Positions 20,087 to 28,485 of a stretch of 64,000 bases of DNA are shown here, in pieces; positions within the stretch are counted from its first letter, which is position 1, and the number at the start of each line of letters is the position of its first letter. The notes under the pieces were generated by a model. It worked only from the letters and a program-made list of their open reading frames with translations. It was not told the origin of the DNA and made no database searches. The stretch is from assembly GCF_007830035.1 (NCBI RefSeq), contig NZ_VLKN01000003.1, forward strand, positions 1 to 64,000. Reading direction: 5' to 3'. The translations under genes were made by a program, and so were the position numbers. The stretch comes from Luteimonas cucumeris. GTDB taxonomy: Bacteria > Pseudomonadota > Gammaproteobacteria > Xanthomonadales > Xanthomonadaceae.

Positions 20087-20102
20087 TTCACGCTGGCTTC
20101 AA
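20087..20102 (+). promoter_or_regulatory. Candidate Cre tag (CreB binding site) upstream of creD
   Basis: TTCAC-N6-TTCAA, one base off the published CreB/BlrA tag TTCACNNNNNNTTCAC. It lies 66 bp before the creD start, and another TTCAT is 13 bases upstream. Position and gene context fit control of creD by CreB. Confidence 0.55.
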
Positions 20103-20167
20103 ACTCGCCCCGTCGTGGCCTCATGGCCGCCCTGCACGCTGGCGCAGTCCATACAGGGAGCTGCGCC

Positions 20168-21478
20168 ATGAGAAACATGCGTCTGTTGTTCCGCTTCATC
20201 ACCGTTGGTGGCCTGGTGCTGTTGCTGCTGATACCGCTGGCGATGATCCGCGGCACCATCCAGGAGCGCCAGATGTTCCGCAACCAGGCGGTGCAGCGCA
20301 TCGCGCAGACCACCGCGGGCGCGCAGAACCTGGTCGGTCCCTTGCGCGTGGTGCCGTGGTCGGAAACGCGCGAGGTCGACACGGTCGATGCTTTCAATCG
20401 TCCGCAGAAGAAGACCGAGACCACTACCGGTTATGCCCTGCAGGCGCCGCGATCGCTGGTCATCGACGGCAACCTGGTGCCCGATACGCGCCGGCTGGGC
20501 ATGCACGAAGTACGCGTCTACGAGTGGCGTGCGCGGCTGCAGGCGCAGTTCGACGCGGCGCTGCCGCAGGATAACGGTGCCCGCCGTTACGGCGTGCCCT
20601 ACCTGATCCTGGCGATCCAGGACGTGCGCGGCCTGGTTGGCACGCCGGAATTGAAAGTCGATGGCCGGCCGCTGCGCTTCGCGCCCGGCACGCTGGACGC
20701 CAGTGGCCGTTTCGGCGGCGTGCACGCGCGTCTGCCGGAAATGGCCATCGCGCGCGACGTGCAGATCGATCTCGCCCTGACTGGCACCGAGTCGCTGGCC
20801 ATCGCGCCGGTGGCCGACAGCAATCGCATCTCGCTGCAGTCGGCGTGGCCGCATCCTTTGTTCGGCGGGCGCTTTCCGCCGCGCACGCGCGAAATCAGCA
20901 GCGACGGCTTCAAGGCGCACTGGGACATCTCGTCGCTGGCCAGTGATGCGCAGGGACAGTTGAAGGCGGGCGCGGGGCTCATCGGCGACAAGGCGCTGGA
21001 CAGCCTGCAGGTGAACCTGGTCGATCCGGTCAACGTCTATTCCAAGGCCGAGCGTGCCAGCGAGTACGGCATTCTTTTCATCGTGCTGACCTTCGTCGGT
21101 TTCGCGATGTTCGAGCTCATCAAGCGTCTGCCGATCCATCCGCTGCAGTACCTGCTGGTCGGGCTGGCGCTGGCGATCTTCTTCCTGCTGCTGTTCAGCC
21201 TGTCGGAGCACATCCCGTTCTGGCAGGCCTATCTGGTATCGGCGGCCGCATGCATCGGACTGCAGGCCATGTACCTGAGCCACGTGCTGCGCAGTTGGCG
21301 ACGCGGGCTGGGTTTCGCGACCATGCTGACCCTGCTGTACGCCGTGCTCTACGGCTTGCTGATCTCGGAAAACAATGCGCTGCTGATGGGTTCGCTGCTG
21401 CTGTTCGGCATCCTGGCCGCGATCATGTGGGTGACGCGCAAGGTCGACTGGTACGAACTGGGATCGTCGCTGCGATAG
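20168..21478 (+). CDS. creD: Inner-membrane protein CreD
   Basis: 436 aa, matching E. coli CreD (450 aa). One N-terminal membrane helix (LVLLLLIPLAMI) precedes a large periplasmic domain of about 270 residues. From about residue 300 there are several closely spaced helices, ending in TLLYAVLYGLLISENNALLMG, a well-conserved CreD motif. Function is envelope-related and linked to the CreBC regulon. The start at 20168 follows GGGAG; the frame is open 15 codons further upstream. Confidence 0.9.
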   Translation: MRNMRLLFRFITVGGLVLLLLIPLAMIRGTIQERQMFRNQAVQRIAQTTAGAQNLVGPLRVVPWSETREVDTVDAFNRPQKKTETTTGYALQAPRSLVIDGNLVPDTRRLGMHEVRVYEWRARLQAQFDAALPQDNGARRYGVPYLILAIQDVRGLVGTPELKVDGRPLRFAPGTLDASGRFGGVHARLPEMAIARDVQIDLALTGTESLAIAPVADSNRISLQSAWPHPLFGGRFPPRTREISSDGFKAHWDISSLASDAQGQLKAGAGLIGDKALDSLQVNLVDPVNVYSKAERASEYGILFIVLTFVGFAMFELIKRLPIHPLQYLLVGLALAIFFLLLFSLSEHIPFWQAYLVSAAACIGLQAMYLSHVLRSWRRGLGFATMLTLLYAVLYGLLISENNALLMGSLLLFGILAAIMWVTRKVDWYELGSSLR

Positions 21479-21547
21479 TCGGTGCCGCATCCGGCATGCA
21501 ATCGCCGGGGCGTCGCCCCGGCCTGCGGACGACGGTAGAGTGGCGGC

Positions 21548-22156
21548 ATGGATGCCGCCCCTGCCATTGCCTGTTTCCGTGGCGCCGGAATCGCCCGCCA
21601 CCTGGATGACGTGGCCCGGCTGCGCATCGCAGTGTTCCGCGACTGGCCCTATCTGTACGACGGCGATCTGTCCTACGAGCGCGATTACCTGGCTGCCTAC
21701 GCCGCGTCGCCCGACAGCGTGTTCGTGCTGGCTTTCGACGGCGACGAGGTCGTCGGCGCATCCACTGGGCTGCCGTTGGCCGACGACACGCCCGCCTTCC
21801 AGACTCCGTTCGTTGCGCGTGGGATTCCAGTCGCCGAGGTGTTCTATTGCGGCGAATCGGTGTTGTTGCCGGCCTACCGTGGCCGCGGCATCGGCAACGC
21901 CTTCTTCGACCAGCGCGAAGCGCATGCCCGGTCGCTCGGCCGCTTCCGCTGGACCGCGTTCTGCGCCGTCGATCGCGCCGCTGGCGATCCGCGCCGGCCG
22001 ACTCATCATCGCGACAATGAAACCTTCTGGGTCCGGCGCGGCTATGCGAAGCAGCCGGGCATGGCCATGCACCTGGACTGGAAGGAAATCGGCGTCGGCG
22101 ATGTGGAGCATTCGCTCACCTTCTCGTTGCGTCCGCTTGAGCAGGAAGCCGGATGA
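21548..22156 (+). CDS. GNAT family N-acetyltransferase
   Basis: 202 aa. Acetyl-CoA loop in VFYCGESVLLPAYRGRGIGN (RGRGIG) and a histidine-rich segment RRPTHHRDNETFWVRRGYAK. This GNAT type recurrently neighbours nitrilase-family genes. Its stop overlaps the start of the next gene by 4 bp (ATGA), so the two are translationally coupled and probably act together, for instance amide hydrolysis next to acyl transfer. Substrate unknown. Confidence 0.85.
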   Translation: MDAAPAIACFRGAGIARHLDDVARLRIAVFRDWPYLYDGDLSYERDYLAAYAASPDSVFVLAFDGDEVVGASTGLPLADDTPAFQTPFVARGIPVAEVFYCGESVLLPAYRGRGIGNAFFDQREAHARSLGRFRWTAFCAVDRAAGDPRRPTHHRDNETFWVRRGYAKQPGMAMHLDWKEIGVGDVEHSLTFSLRPLEQEAG

Positions 22157-23037
22157 AAGTCGCCGTCGCCAAGTACCCGATCGACATGCCGCACGATTTC
22201 GCGGCGTTCGCGGCCAAGCAGCAGCGGCTGCTGTACGACGCCGCCAACGGCGGTGCACAGGTGGTGGTACTGCCCGAATACCTGTCGCTGGAACTCGGCG
22301 CGACTTTCGAGGAGCGTGTTCGCGGTGACCTGCACGCCTCGCTTGCCGCGATCCAGCGCCATCAAGGCGACTGGCTGGCGCTGTTCGGCGGCATCGCCCA
22401 CGACACCGGCATGCACGTGGTCGCCGGCACCTTCCTGCTGGCGCTGGACGATGGCCGCTATCGCAACCGCGCATATGTCTTCGCCCCGGATGGCGGCCAT
22501 GCCTGGCAGGACAAGCTGCAGCTGACCGGCTTCGAGAAGAGGGCCGGCTGCATCGATGCCGGCGATGCGCTCAAGGTGTTCGGCTTCGGCAGCCAGCGCA
22601 GTGGTATTGCGGTCTGTTACGACATCGAGTTCCCGCTGCCGGTGCGCGCGCAATGCGAAGCCGGCGCACGCCTGCTGTTCGCGCCGAGCTGTACCGACAC
22701 GCCGGCCGGCGCGACCCGGGTGCACGTGGGTTGCCTGGCGCGTGCGCTGGAAAACCGCTGTTTCGTCGCGAAAGCGGTGACGGCCGGCGCGGCGCCATGG
22801 AGTCCTGCCTTGGACGTGAACACTGGCGACGCCGCGATCTACGCACCGATGGACGTCGGGCTGCCGGCCGACGGCATCCTTGCGCAGACCCGGGGCGAAC
22901 AGGTCTGGGCGATCGCCGACCTGGATTTCGAAGCGCTCGAAGCCAGCCGCGCGAATGCGCAGGTGGCGAACGATCGCGACTGGGCCGGCCAACACCTGCC
23001 GGCGCTGCGGCGTGCCCGCTATGAAGCCCTCGATTGA
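22153..23037 (+). CDS. Carbon-nitrogen hydrolase (nitrilase superfamily)
   Basis: 294 aa. The catalytic Glu-Lys-Cys triad is visible: Glu in VVVLPEYLSLEL (near residue 42), Lys in WQDKLQLTGFEK (near 120) and Cys in GIAVCYDIEFPLPVR (near 157). These enzymes hydrolyse nitriles or amides in the cytoplasm. It overlaps the preceding acetyltransferase by 4 bp, forming a two-gene operon. Which branch (amidase, carbamoylase, deaminated-glutathione amidase) cannot be fixed from motifs alone. Confidence 0.9.
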   Translation: MKVAVAKYPIDMPHDFAAFAAKQQRLLYDAANGGAQVVVLPEYLSLELGATFEERVRGDLHASLAAIQRHQGDWLALFGGIAHDTGMHVVAGTFLLALDDGRYRNRAYVFAPDGGHAWQDKLQLTGFEKRAGCIDAGDALKVFGFGSQRSGIAVCYDIEFPLPVRAQCEAGARLLFAPSCTDTPAGATRVHVGCLARALENRCFVAKAVTAGAAPWSPALDVNTGDAAIYAPMDVGLPADGILAQTRGEQVWAIADLDFEALEASRANAQVANDRDWAGQHLPALRRARYEALD

Positions 23038-23067
23038 CGTGAACTAATGCACGGCTGCATGTTGGTG

Positions 23068-23087
23068 AGTGATACTTTAGTGTCACT
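23068..23087. promoter_or_regulatory. Palindromic operator before the antitoxin gene
   Basis: AGTGATAC-TTTA-GTGTCACT, 8-bp arms with one mismatch, ending two bases before the antitoxin ATG. Phd/YefM antitoxins repress their own operons by binding such palindromes. Confidence 0.55.
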
Positions 23088-23089
23088 TC

Positions 23090-23347
23090 ATGCGTACCGA
23101 ACTCGTCACAACGCTCAAGCGCCAAGCTACCGAACTCATCTCGGATGTCGAACGCGACAAAGAGCCCATCCTCATCACTCAGCACGGACTGGCCAGCGCC
23201 TATCTGGTGGACGTGGAGAGTTATGAACTCATGCAGCGGCGCTTGGCCGTGCTTGAAGGAATTGCCCGCGGCGAGCAGGCGGTGGCCGAAGGCCGGGTGG
23301 TCTCCCACGCGCAAGCGAAATCACGCCTCTCCCGATGGCTGAAATAG
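23090..23347 (+). CDS. Phd/YefM-family antitoxin
   Basis: 85 aa, typical length. The N-terminal half (RQATELISDVERDKEPILITQHG, then ASAYLVDVESYELMQRRLAVL) matches the Phd/YefM fold that dimerises and binds operator DNA. The C-terminal tail (VVSHAQAKSRLSRWLK) would wrap the toxin. It overlaps the toxin gene by 13 bp. The palindrome just upstream suggests autoregulation. Confidence 0.85.
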   Translation: MRTELVTTLKRQATELISDVERDKEPILITQHGLASAYLVDVESYELMQRRLAVLEGIARGEQAVAEGRVVSHAQAKSRLSRWLK

Positions 23348-23655
23348 TCTGGTCGGAGCCGGCCCTGAGCGATCTGGACGCGATCGCCGACTACATCGCA
23401 CTCGAAGATCCTGCGGCGGCTTCCGAACTGGTCAGGCGTGTCTTCAGTCACGTGGAGCAACTGGCCGAGCATCCCGAAAGCGGCAGCCGGCCGTCGGAGC
23501 TCAAGCGGTCCCGTTATCGGCAGATCGTCGAGCCGCCGTGCCGTGTTTTCTATCGCCATGACGGCAACAGGGGTTTCATCCTGCATGTCCTGCGCTCCGA
23601 GCGGCTGTTGCGCAAAGAACGGCTTGCGTCTCGGGCCAGACGGCCGAAGACCTGA
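23335..23655 (+). CDS. RelE/ParE-family toxin
   Basis: 106 aa. Start MAEIVWSEPALSDLDAIADYIA, the ParE/RelE N-terminal helix pair, and the core strands RYRQIVEPPCRVFYRHD and GFILHVLRSERLL. The conserved pattern of basic residues is closer to ParE (gyrase poison) than to RelE (mRNA interferase), but this is a judgement by eye. It forms a toxin-antitoxin operon with the preceding gene. The residues after about 95 (RLASRARRPKT) are an unconserved basic tail. Confidence 0.85.
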   Translation: MAEIVWSEPALSDLDAIADYIALEDPAAASELVRRVFSHVEQLAEHPESGSRPSELKRSRYRQIVEPPCRVFYRHDGNRGFILHVLRSERLLRKERLASRARRPKT

Positions 23656-23801
23656 CTATCGGCCGGCGGCCGGGCCGGTCACGCAGCTTGCGGCAGGACG
23701 CCTAGCTCCGGCCAGGCATGACTGATGGCCTGCGGCACCGCGATCTCCACGGCCTAGACTCGATGGTTTGTGCAATCGGGCAGGGTCCCGGGGAGACAAG
23801 C

Positions 23802-25391
23802 GTGATCAAGGGGTGTATGGCGGTACTGTGCTTGGCCGTTGCCGGCGTGGCGCAGGCGAAAGAACCGGTGGACCTGGACATGGTCAGCCGCATCCGCCAG
23901 GAGGCACTCCATCGTTCGCAGGTCATGGCCACGTTCGGCCACCTGACCGAGGAAATCGGTCCGCGACTGACCAATTCGCCATCAATGGCGCAGGCCAATG
24001 CCTGGGCACGCTCGAAGTTCGGTGAGTGGGGCCTGAGCAACGTGCGCGACGAGGCGTTCGACGATTTCGGCCGTGGCTGGGCGTTCCGCTCCGCCAGCGT
24101 TGAGATGCTGGCGCCGCGCGCGATGTCGCTACGCGCCGTGCCCAAGGCCTGGACGCCGGGTACCGATGGGCCGGTCGAAGGCGAGGCGATCGCGGTCAAC
24201 TTCAAGACCAAGGCCGACCTCGACAAGTACAAGGGCAAACTGAAAGGCAAAGTCGTGCTGCTGAGCGAGGCGCGCGAGTACAAGCCGGGCACCGATCCCG
24301 ACTCCAAACGTTACGACGAGGCCGGCCTGACCGACCTGCTCGCCTTCACCGTGCCCAAGGACGCCAAGCCGGATGAGCGCAAGGAGCGCGCCGACAAGTA
24401 CCTCGAACGACAGGAGCTGTCGCAGGCGATCAATCGTTTCCTGGTCGACGAGGGCGCGATCGCCGCGCTGAGCATCAGCGGCTGGGACAACGGCGTGGTT
24501 CGCGTCGGTGGTGGCGGCTCGCGACGTGCGGGCGAACCGGTCGGCGTGCCGGAACTGGCGGTCGCGGCCGAGCACTACAACCCGCTGCTGCGCGCGCTGG
24601 ATCGCAAGCAGCCGGTGCGCCTGCGCATCGATGTCGACGCCGGTTTCACCAGCGAAAGCAATGATCCCGGCTACAACACGCTTGCCGAGATCCGCGGCAA
24701 CGGCAAGGCCGACGAAGTGGTGATGATCGGCGCGCACATGGATTCCTGGCACGCCGGCACCGGCGCGGCCGACAACGCCGCGGGCGTGGCGGTGATGATG
24801 GAGGCCATGCGCATCCTCAAGGCGGTCGGCGCCAAACCGCACCGCACGATCCGCGTGGCGCTGTGGAGCGGCGAGGAGCAGGGCCTGATCGGCTCCTCCG
24901 CCTATGTCGCCAAGCACCTGGCCGACTATCCGGCCACCACCGATCCCGAGCAGAAGAAGCTGCCGCGCTCGATGCGCGAGCGCACCGGCCCGCTGCAGCG
25001 CAAGAGCGACTACGACAAGTTCGCCGCCTACTTCAACCTGGATAATGGTTCCGGCCGCATCCGCGGCATCTATGCGCAGGAAAACCTCGCTGCGATGCCG
25101 ATCTTCGAAGCCTGGATGGCGCCCTTCAACGACATCGGCGCGACCGTCGTCACCAACCGCAACACCGGCAGCACCGACCACATCCCGTTCGACCGCGTTG
25201 GCCTGCCGGGTTTCCAGTTCGTGCAGGATGGGCTGGACTATTTCAGCAACGTGCACCACAGCGACCTGGATACCTACGATCACGCGGCGCCGGAAGACCT
25301 GAAGCAGGCGGCGGCGGTGATCGCATCCTTCGCCTATCACGCCGCGATGCGCGAACAGAAGCTGCCGCGCAAGCCGCTGCTGGAAGACTGA
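23802..25391 (+). CDS. M28 family zinc metallopeptidase with PA domain
   Basis: 529 aa, exported: GTG start followed by a signal peptide (IKGCMAVLCLAVAGVAQA). A PA insert lies roughly at 130-270. The catalytic domain has all five zinc ligands in order: His in GAHMDSW (near 311), Asp in ADNAAGVAV, the Glu pair in WSGEEQGLIGS, Asp in FNLDNGSGRI and His in NVHHSDLDTYD. It is an aminopeptidase or carboxypeptidase of the periplasm or outside, a common type in proteolytic Xanthomonadales. The start is set by the GGGGAGA site and signal peptide. Confidence 0.9.
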   Translation: MIKGCMAVLCLAVAGVAQAKEPVDLDMVSRIRQEALHRSQVMATFGHLTEEIGPRLTNSPSMAQANAWARSKFGEWGLSNVRDEAFDDFGRGWAFRSASVEMLAPRAMSLRAVPKAWTPGTDGPVEGEAIAVNFKTKADLDKYKGKLKGKVVLLSEAREYKPGTDPDSKRYDEAGLTDLLAFTVPKDAKPDERKERADKYLERQELSQAINRFLVDEGAIAALSISGWDNGVVRVGGGGSRRAGEPVGVPELAVAAEHYNPLLRALDRKQPVRLRIDVDAGFTSESNDPGYNTLAEIRGNGKADEVVMIGAHMDSWHAGTGAADNAAGVAVMMEAMRILKAVGAKPHRTIRVALWSGEEQGLIGSSAYVAKHLADYPATTDPEQKKLPRSMRERTGPLQRKSDYDKFAAYFNLDNGSGRIRGIYAQENLAAMPIFEAWMAPFNDIGATVVTNRNTGSTDHIPFDRVGLPGFQFVQDGLDYFSNVHHSDLDTYDHAAPEDLKQAAAVIASFAYHAAMREQKLPRKPLLED

Positions 25392-25421
25392 GCACGCTAC
25401 CGCTGCAACCAGCGCACCGAC

Positions 25422-25447
25422 ACGGGCCGGCATTGCCGGCCCGTTTT
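25422..25447 (+). terminator. Intrinsic terminator after the M28 peptidase gene
   Basis: Perfect 10-bp stem ACGGGCCGGC/GCCGGCCCGT, three-base loop, then a short T run. It separates the convergent peptidase and PAP2 genes. Confidence 0.75.
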
Positions 25448-25463
25448 CATTCCGGACGCAGCG

Positions 25464-26024
25464 TCAGGCGAACAGCGACACGCCCGGTACCAGCCACAGC
25501 GACAACGCCGCGAGCGCGGTGCCGATCGCGGTCGCCGCCAGCACGTCGCTGGGATAGTGCAGTCCCAGCACCACGCGCGAGGTGGCGACGCTGGCGGTGA
25601 ACGGCACCAGCAGCCATGCCAGCCGCGGATAGTGGGCCAGTGCCACCAGCGTGAACGCCACCGCGTGCAGGGTATGGCCGGACGGAAAACTGAACTCGTC
25701 CAGCGGTGCCACCCAGGCGCGGATGCGCAAGTCGGACGCACAGGGGCGTGGGCGCCGGGTCCAGTGCTTGAGCAGTTTGTACAGGCTCAATGCGATCGCG
25801 CCGGTCGCAGCGAGATGGGCGGACGCCTTCAGTCCGTCGTAGCCGTCGACCAGCACCATCGCCGCCATCAACACGTACCAGAACACGCCATCGCCGAGTC
25901 GGCTGGTCGCGGCGAACCAGGCACGCATGGCCTGGCGGTCGCACCAGTGGTTGGCGCGCAGGCACCAGCGGAATTCCAGCCGTTGTCCACGCAATACGAA
26001 GGGTTCACGTCGCAGCGGGTGCAT
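25464..26024 (-). CDS. PAP2 family membrane phosphatase
   Basis: 186 aa with all three phosphatase motifs: KLLKHWTRRPRP, FSFPSGHTLHA and SRVVLGLHYPSDVLAA (KxxxxxxRP, PSGH, SRxxxxxHxxxD). Several membrane helices. Likely substrates are phosphatidic acid or undecaprenyl pyrophosphate. The start at 26024 has a near-perfect AGGAGG site located inside the end of the upstream glycosyltransferase gene (20 bp overlap). The pair therefore forms an operon that points to envelope lipid or glycolipid metabolism. Confidence 0.9.
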   Translation of the reverse strand: MHPLRREPFVLRGQRLEFRWCLRANHWCDRQAMRAWFAATSRLGDGVFWYVLMAAMVLVDGYDGLKASAHLAATGAIALSLYKLLKHWTRRPRPCASDLRIRAWVAPLDEFSFPSGHTLHAVAFTLVALAHYPRLAWLLVPFTASVATSRVVLGLHYPSDVLAATAIGTALAALSLWLVPGVSLFA

Positions 26025-27159
26025 GGATCCTCCTGGCGTCGGCGAGTTGCATGAGCAGGTCGTCGAAATCGGCCGCGACCTGTTCCGGTCGCAGGGCCGC
26101 GACGGCCTGGCGCGCGGCGATGCCCATCGACCTGCGCGTCGCCGGCGCGTTCGCCAGGCGCATGCAGGCCTGGACGAAGCCGGCATCGTCTCCGTCGGCT
26201 ATTGCTGCGCCGTGGACGTCGTCACGCAGGTATTCGCGCGCCGCGCCGTAGTCGAAGGCGACGGTCGGCAAGCCGCTTGCCATCGCTTCCAGGGTGACGT
26301 TGCCGAAGGTCTCGCTGTGGCTGGGAAACACGAACAGGTCGCCGCTGGCGAAATGCCGCGCGACCGCGGCGCCTCGTTGCAGGCCGCAGAACACGAAGTC
26401 CGGATTCTGCGCCGCCAGCTTCTCGCGGGAAGGGCCGTCGCCGACCCACACGAAACGCGCCCGCGGCTGGGTCTTCTGCAACTCGCGGAAGGCGCGCACC
26501 GCCAGATCCAGGTTCTTTTCCGGGGCGATGCGGCCGACGTGGATCACCACCAGGTCGTCGTCGCCGGCATCCCAGGCAGCGCGCAGCGATCGGTCGCGCC
26601 GGGCCGGGTCGAACAGCAGGGTGTCGACCGCGCGCGGCAGGCGCACGACGTTGTCGAAGCCCTGCGCCTGCAGGAACTGCGCAAGCTCACGTGTCGGCAC
26701 CAGCGTCGCCGCGCCGCGGTTGTGGAAGCGCCGCATCCAGCGCAGCGCCATCTGCTGCAGGAAAGCCGCGCCGTAGTCGCGCATGTATTCGTCGAAACGG
26801 GTATGGAAGCCGGTCGCCGCGGGAATGCCGAGTTGCCGGGCCGCGCGCAACGCCGACCAGCCGAGCGGGCCTTCGGTGGCGACGTAGATCGCGTCGGGCA
26901 TCGCCTGCCGCCAGGCAGCAACCAGCCGGCGCGTGGCCGGCAGGCCGAAACGCAGGCCCGGATAGCGCGGCAGCGGCGCGCCGCGTACCAGCAGCTCGTG
27001 TGTCTGCGCGACGGTGTCGGTGGATTGGCGTGGCCGCACCAGGCCGACTTCGTGGCCGCGTGCGCGCAGTCCGTGTTCCAGCCCCTGTACGGTCAGGGCG
27101 ACGCCGTTGACCTCGGGTGGATAGGTCTCGGTGACGATGGCGTAGCGCATCTGCGGCAT
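26005..27159 (-). CDS. Glycosyltransferase family 4
   Basis: 384-aa GT-B fold enzyme. N-terminal RYAIVTETYPPEVNGVALTV (donor-binding glycine region), AATGFHTRFDEYMRDYG, VIHVGRIAPEKNLDLAVRAF, and the nucleotide-sugar site PSHSETFGNVTLEAMASGLP (E-x7-E). It resembles the GDP-mannose-dependent alpha-mannosyltransferases acting on diacylglycerol-type acceptors (MgtA/PimB-like), which fits its operon with a PAP2 phosphatase. A second in-frame ATG three codons in is an alternative start. Confidence 0.88.
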   Translation of the reverse strand: MPQMRYAIVTETYPPEVNGVALTVQGLEHGLRARGHEVGLVRPRQSTDTVAQTHELLVRGAPLPRYPGLRFGLPATRRLVAAWRQAMPDAIYVATEGPLGWSALRAARQLGIPAATGFHTRFDEYMRDYGAAFLQQMALRWMRRFHNRGAATLVPTRELAQFLQAQGFDNVVRLPRAVDTLLFDPARRDRSLRAAWDAGDDDLVVIHVGRIAPEKNLDLAVRAFRELQKTQPRARFVWVGDGPSREKLAAQNPDFVFCGLQRGAAVARHFASGDLFVFPSHSETFGNVTLEAMASGLPTVAFDYGAAREYLRDDVHGAAIADGDDAGFVQACMRLANAPATRRSMGIAARQAVAALRPEQVAADFDDLLMQLADARRIHAPAAT

Positions 27160-27337
27160 CCCCCCGCTCCTGGCCGGGTGTCAGGCCGGCATTCCTGGCC
27201 GGACGTTTCGAGGATGCTGCAGCGCTGCCATGAAAGAAGCGTGGCAGTGCGGTGACTTCGGCGTGACAGCGAGCGAAGCGCTGGACGCCCAGGGAAAAGT
27301 GGTGTCTTTCCCGTCATGGAGCCCGGACGACACACGC

Positions 27338-27373
27338 AAAAAAAGGCGCATACGCCGGGGGACGTATGCGCCT
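27338..27373 (-). terminator. Strong intrinsic terminator of the two small minus-strand genes
   Basis: Perfect 11-bp stem AGGCGCATACG/CGTATGCGCCT. On the minus strand it is followed by seven T residues. It lies 22 bp behind the 27396-27698 gene. Confidence 0.8.
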
Positions 27374-27395
27374 GCGCGCGGGGGCGGGCGGGGGA

Positions 27396-27698
27396 TCAGT
27401 CGGCCGTGGAGACGCCTGACAGCACCTGCCGGGTTTCGGCGGCGTCGCGGCGGCCCATGGCCGTGGCCGTTTCCGCCAGCCACTGGTTGGCGCTGGCTTC
27501 GCCGTCCTCGCGGACGCGGCGCAGGTACTCGGGTGCGATGCGGGCCAGTTCCTGCTCCAGGTTCCGGGCGCGCTCGTCGTAGTGCCGGATCAGCGAGTTC
27601 TGGTCCGCCGCATCGATGACCTGCGTGTCGTGCAGCTGGTCCAGCGTCTGGTGCCAGCGTTCGCGGTTGGCCGCATCGCTGTCGTCACGCTGGATCAT
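27396..27698 (-). CDS. Small helical protein, function unknown
   Basis: 100 aa without signal or membrane segment; mostly charged helix (RERWHQTLDQLHDTQVID, HYDERARNLEQELARIAPEY). No family recognised. Its ATG overlaps the stop of the upstream glycine-zipper gene by 4 bp (ATGA) and a strong terminator follows, so the two genes make a compact operon. Their joint role is unknown. Overlap, terminator and codon character support that it is real. Confidence 0.72.
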   Translation of the reverse strand: MIQRDDSDAANRERWHQTLDQLHDTQVIDAADQNSLIRHYDERARNLEQELARIAPEYLRRVREDGEASANQWLAETATAMGRRDAAETRQVLSGVSTAD

Positions 27699-27913
27699 TC
27701 GAACGCGAGGCCATACGCGGCACTGAAGATGCCCTTGGCCTGGTCGGGCAGGTCGGAATTCTGCACGGCATTCCTGGCTTCGCCTGCGAACAGCTCGACG
27801 ATGTCGCCGACGAAATCGCCGATCTTGCCGCCGATCATGCCGCCCAACGGGCCACCGATCATGCTGCCGATCGCATTGCCTGCCAGGTTCGCGACGCTAT
27901 CGAATAAGGACAT
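27695..27913 (-). CDS. Small glycine-zipper protein, function unknown
   Basis: 72 aa. Residues 8-42 form a glycine-zipper stretch (GNAIGSMIGGPLGGMIGG, then KIGDFVGDIV), the pattern of helices that pack or insert into membranes. The tail is soluble (NSDLPDQAKGIFSAAYG). It starts after a GGGAGAGG site and is translationally coupled to the 100-aa gene behind it. A toxin-like or membrane-associated role is possible but not shown. Confidence 0.72.
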   Translation of the reverse strand: MSLFDSVANLAGNAIGSMIGGPLGGMIGGKIGDFVGDIVELFAGEARNAVQNSDLPDQAKGIFSAAYGLAFE

Positions 27914-28024
27914 GGGCCTCTCCCTGAGTGTGCGGATGCCGAAGTCGGCTCCGGCAAGGCCAGTCTCCCGATCGCCCGATGAAGATCAATCTGGGGCCGA
28001 CCCTAGGCAAGCCAAGGCTCACCG

Positions 28025-28435
28025 TCAGTAAAGGAACAGCCAGACCGCGCTGAGCCCGCCCGCCAGCAGCAGGCCGATGCTGATGACGATGGTCGTCTTG
28101 TAGTGCGGCACGAACCGGTTCTGCTCGATGTCCTCGCTGACCGCCCAGAAGCGGTACAGCGACCACACCAGCAGGCCGAGTCCGATCACCACCATGCCGA
28201 GGCCGACATTGCTGGTGTCGCGCAGCAGGCCGGTGTGCTGCGTGGTGAGGCGGTCGTTCTGCTGCAGGTAGATGCTGAAACGGTTGAGGGTGATGCCGAA
28301 ACCGATCAGCGAAACGGTGGTGCGCAGATAGGCGAGATGGGTGCGTTCGTTGGCCAGGTGCGAACGCAGGCCGGCGAGGTCGGTACGCTCGGCCGCCATC
28401 TCGTTCGACGACGGTGCAGGACGGGGCGTGTTCAT
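28025..28435 (-). CDS. DUF202 (YidH-like) membrane protein
   Basis: 136 aa. The pattern LANERTHLAYLRTTVSLIGFG is the DUF202 signature, with two further hydrophobic helices (VGLGMVVIGLGLLVWSLY, TIVISIGLLLAGGLSAVWLF). An integral inner-membrane protein of unknown function. The start at 28435 gives the family length; the frame is open upstream without signature. Confidence 0.85.
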   Translation of the reverse strand: MNTPRPAPSSNEMAAERTDLAGLRSHLANERTHLAYLRTTVSLIGFGITLNRFSIYLQQNDRLTTQHTGLLRDTSNVGLGMVVIGLGLLVWSLYRFWAVSEDIEQNRFVPHYKTTIVISIGLLLAGGLSAVWLFLY

Positions 28436-28485
28436 GGGCAGCGCTCGGTGTGGGGGCGCCCGGACCTTACTACGCAGGCTGTCGG

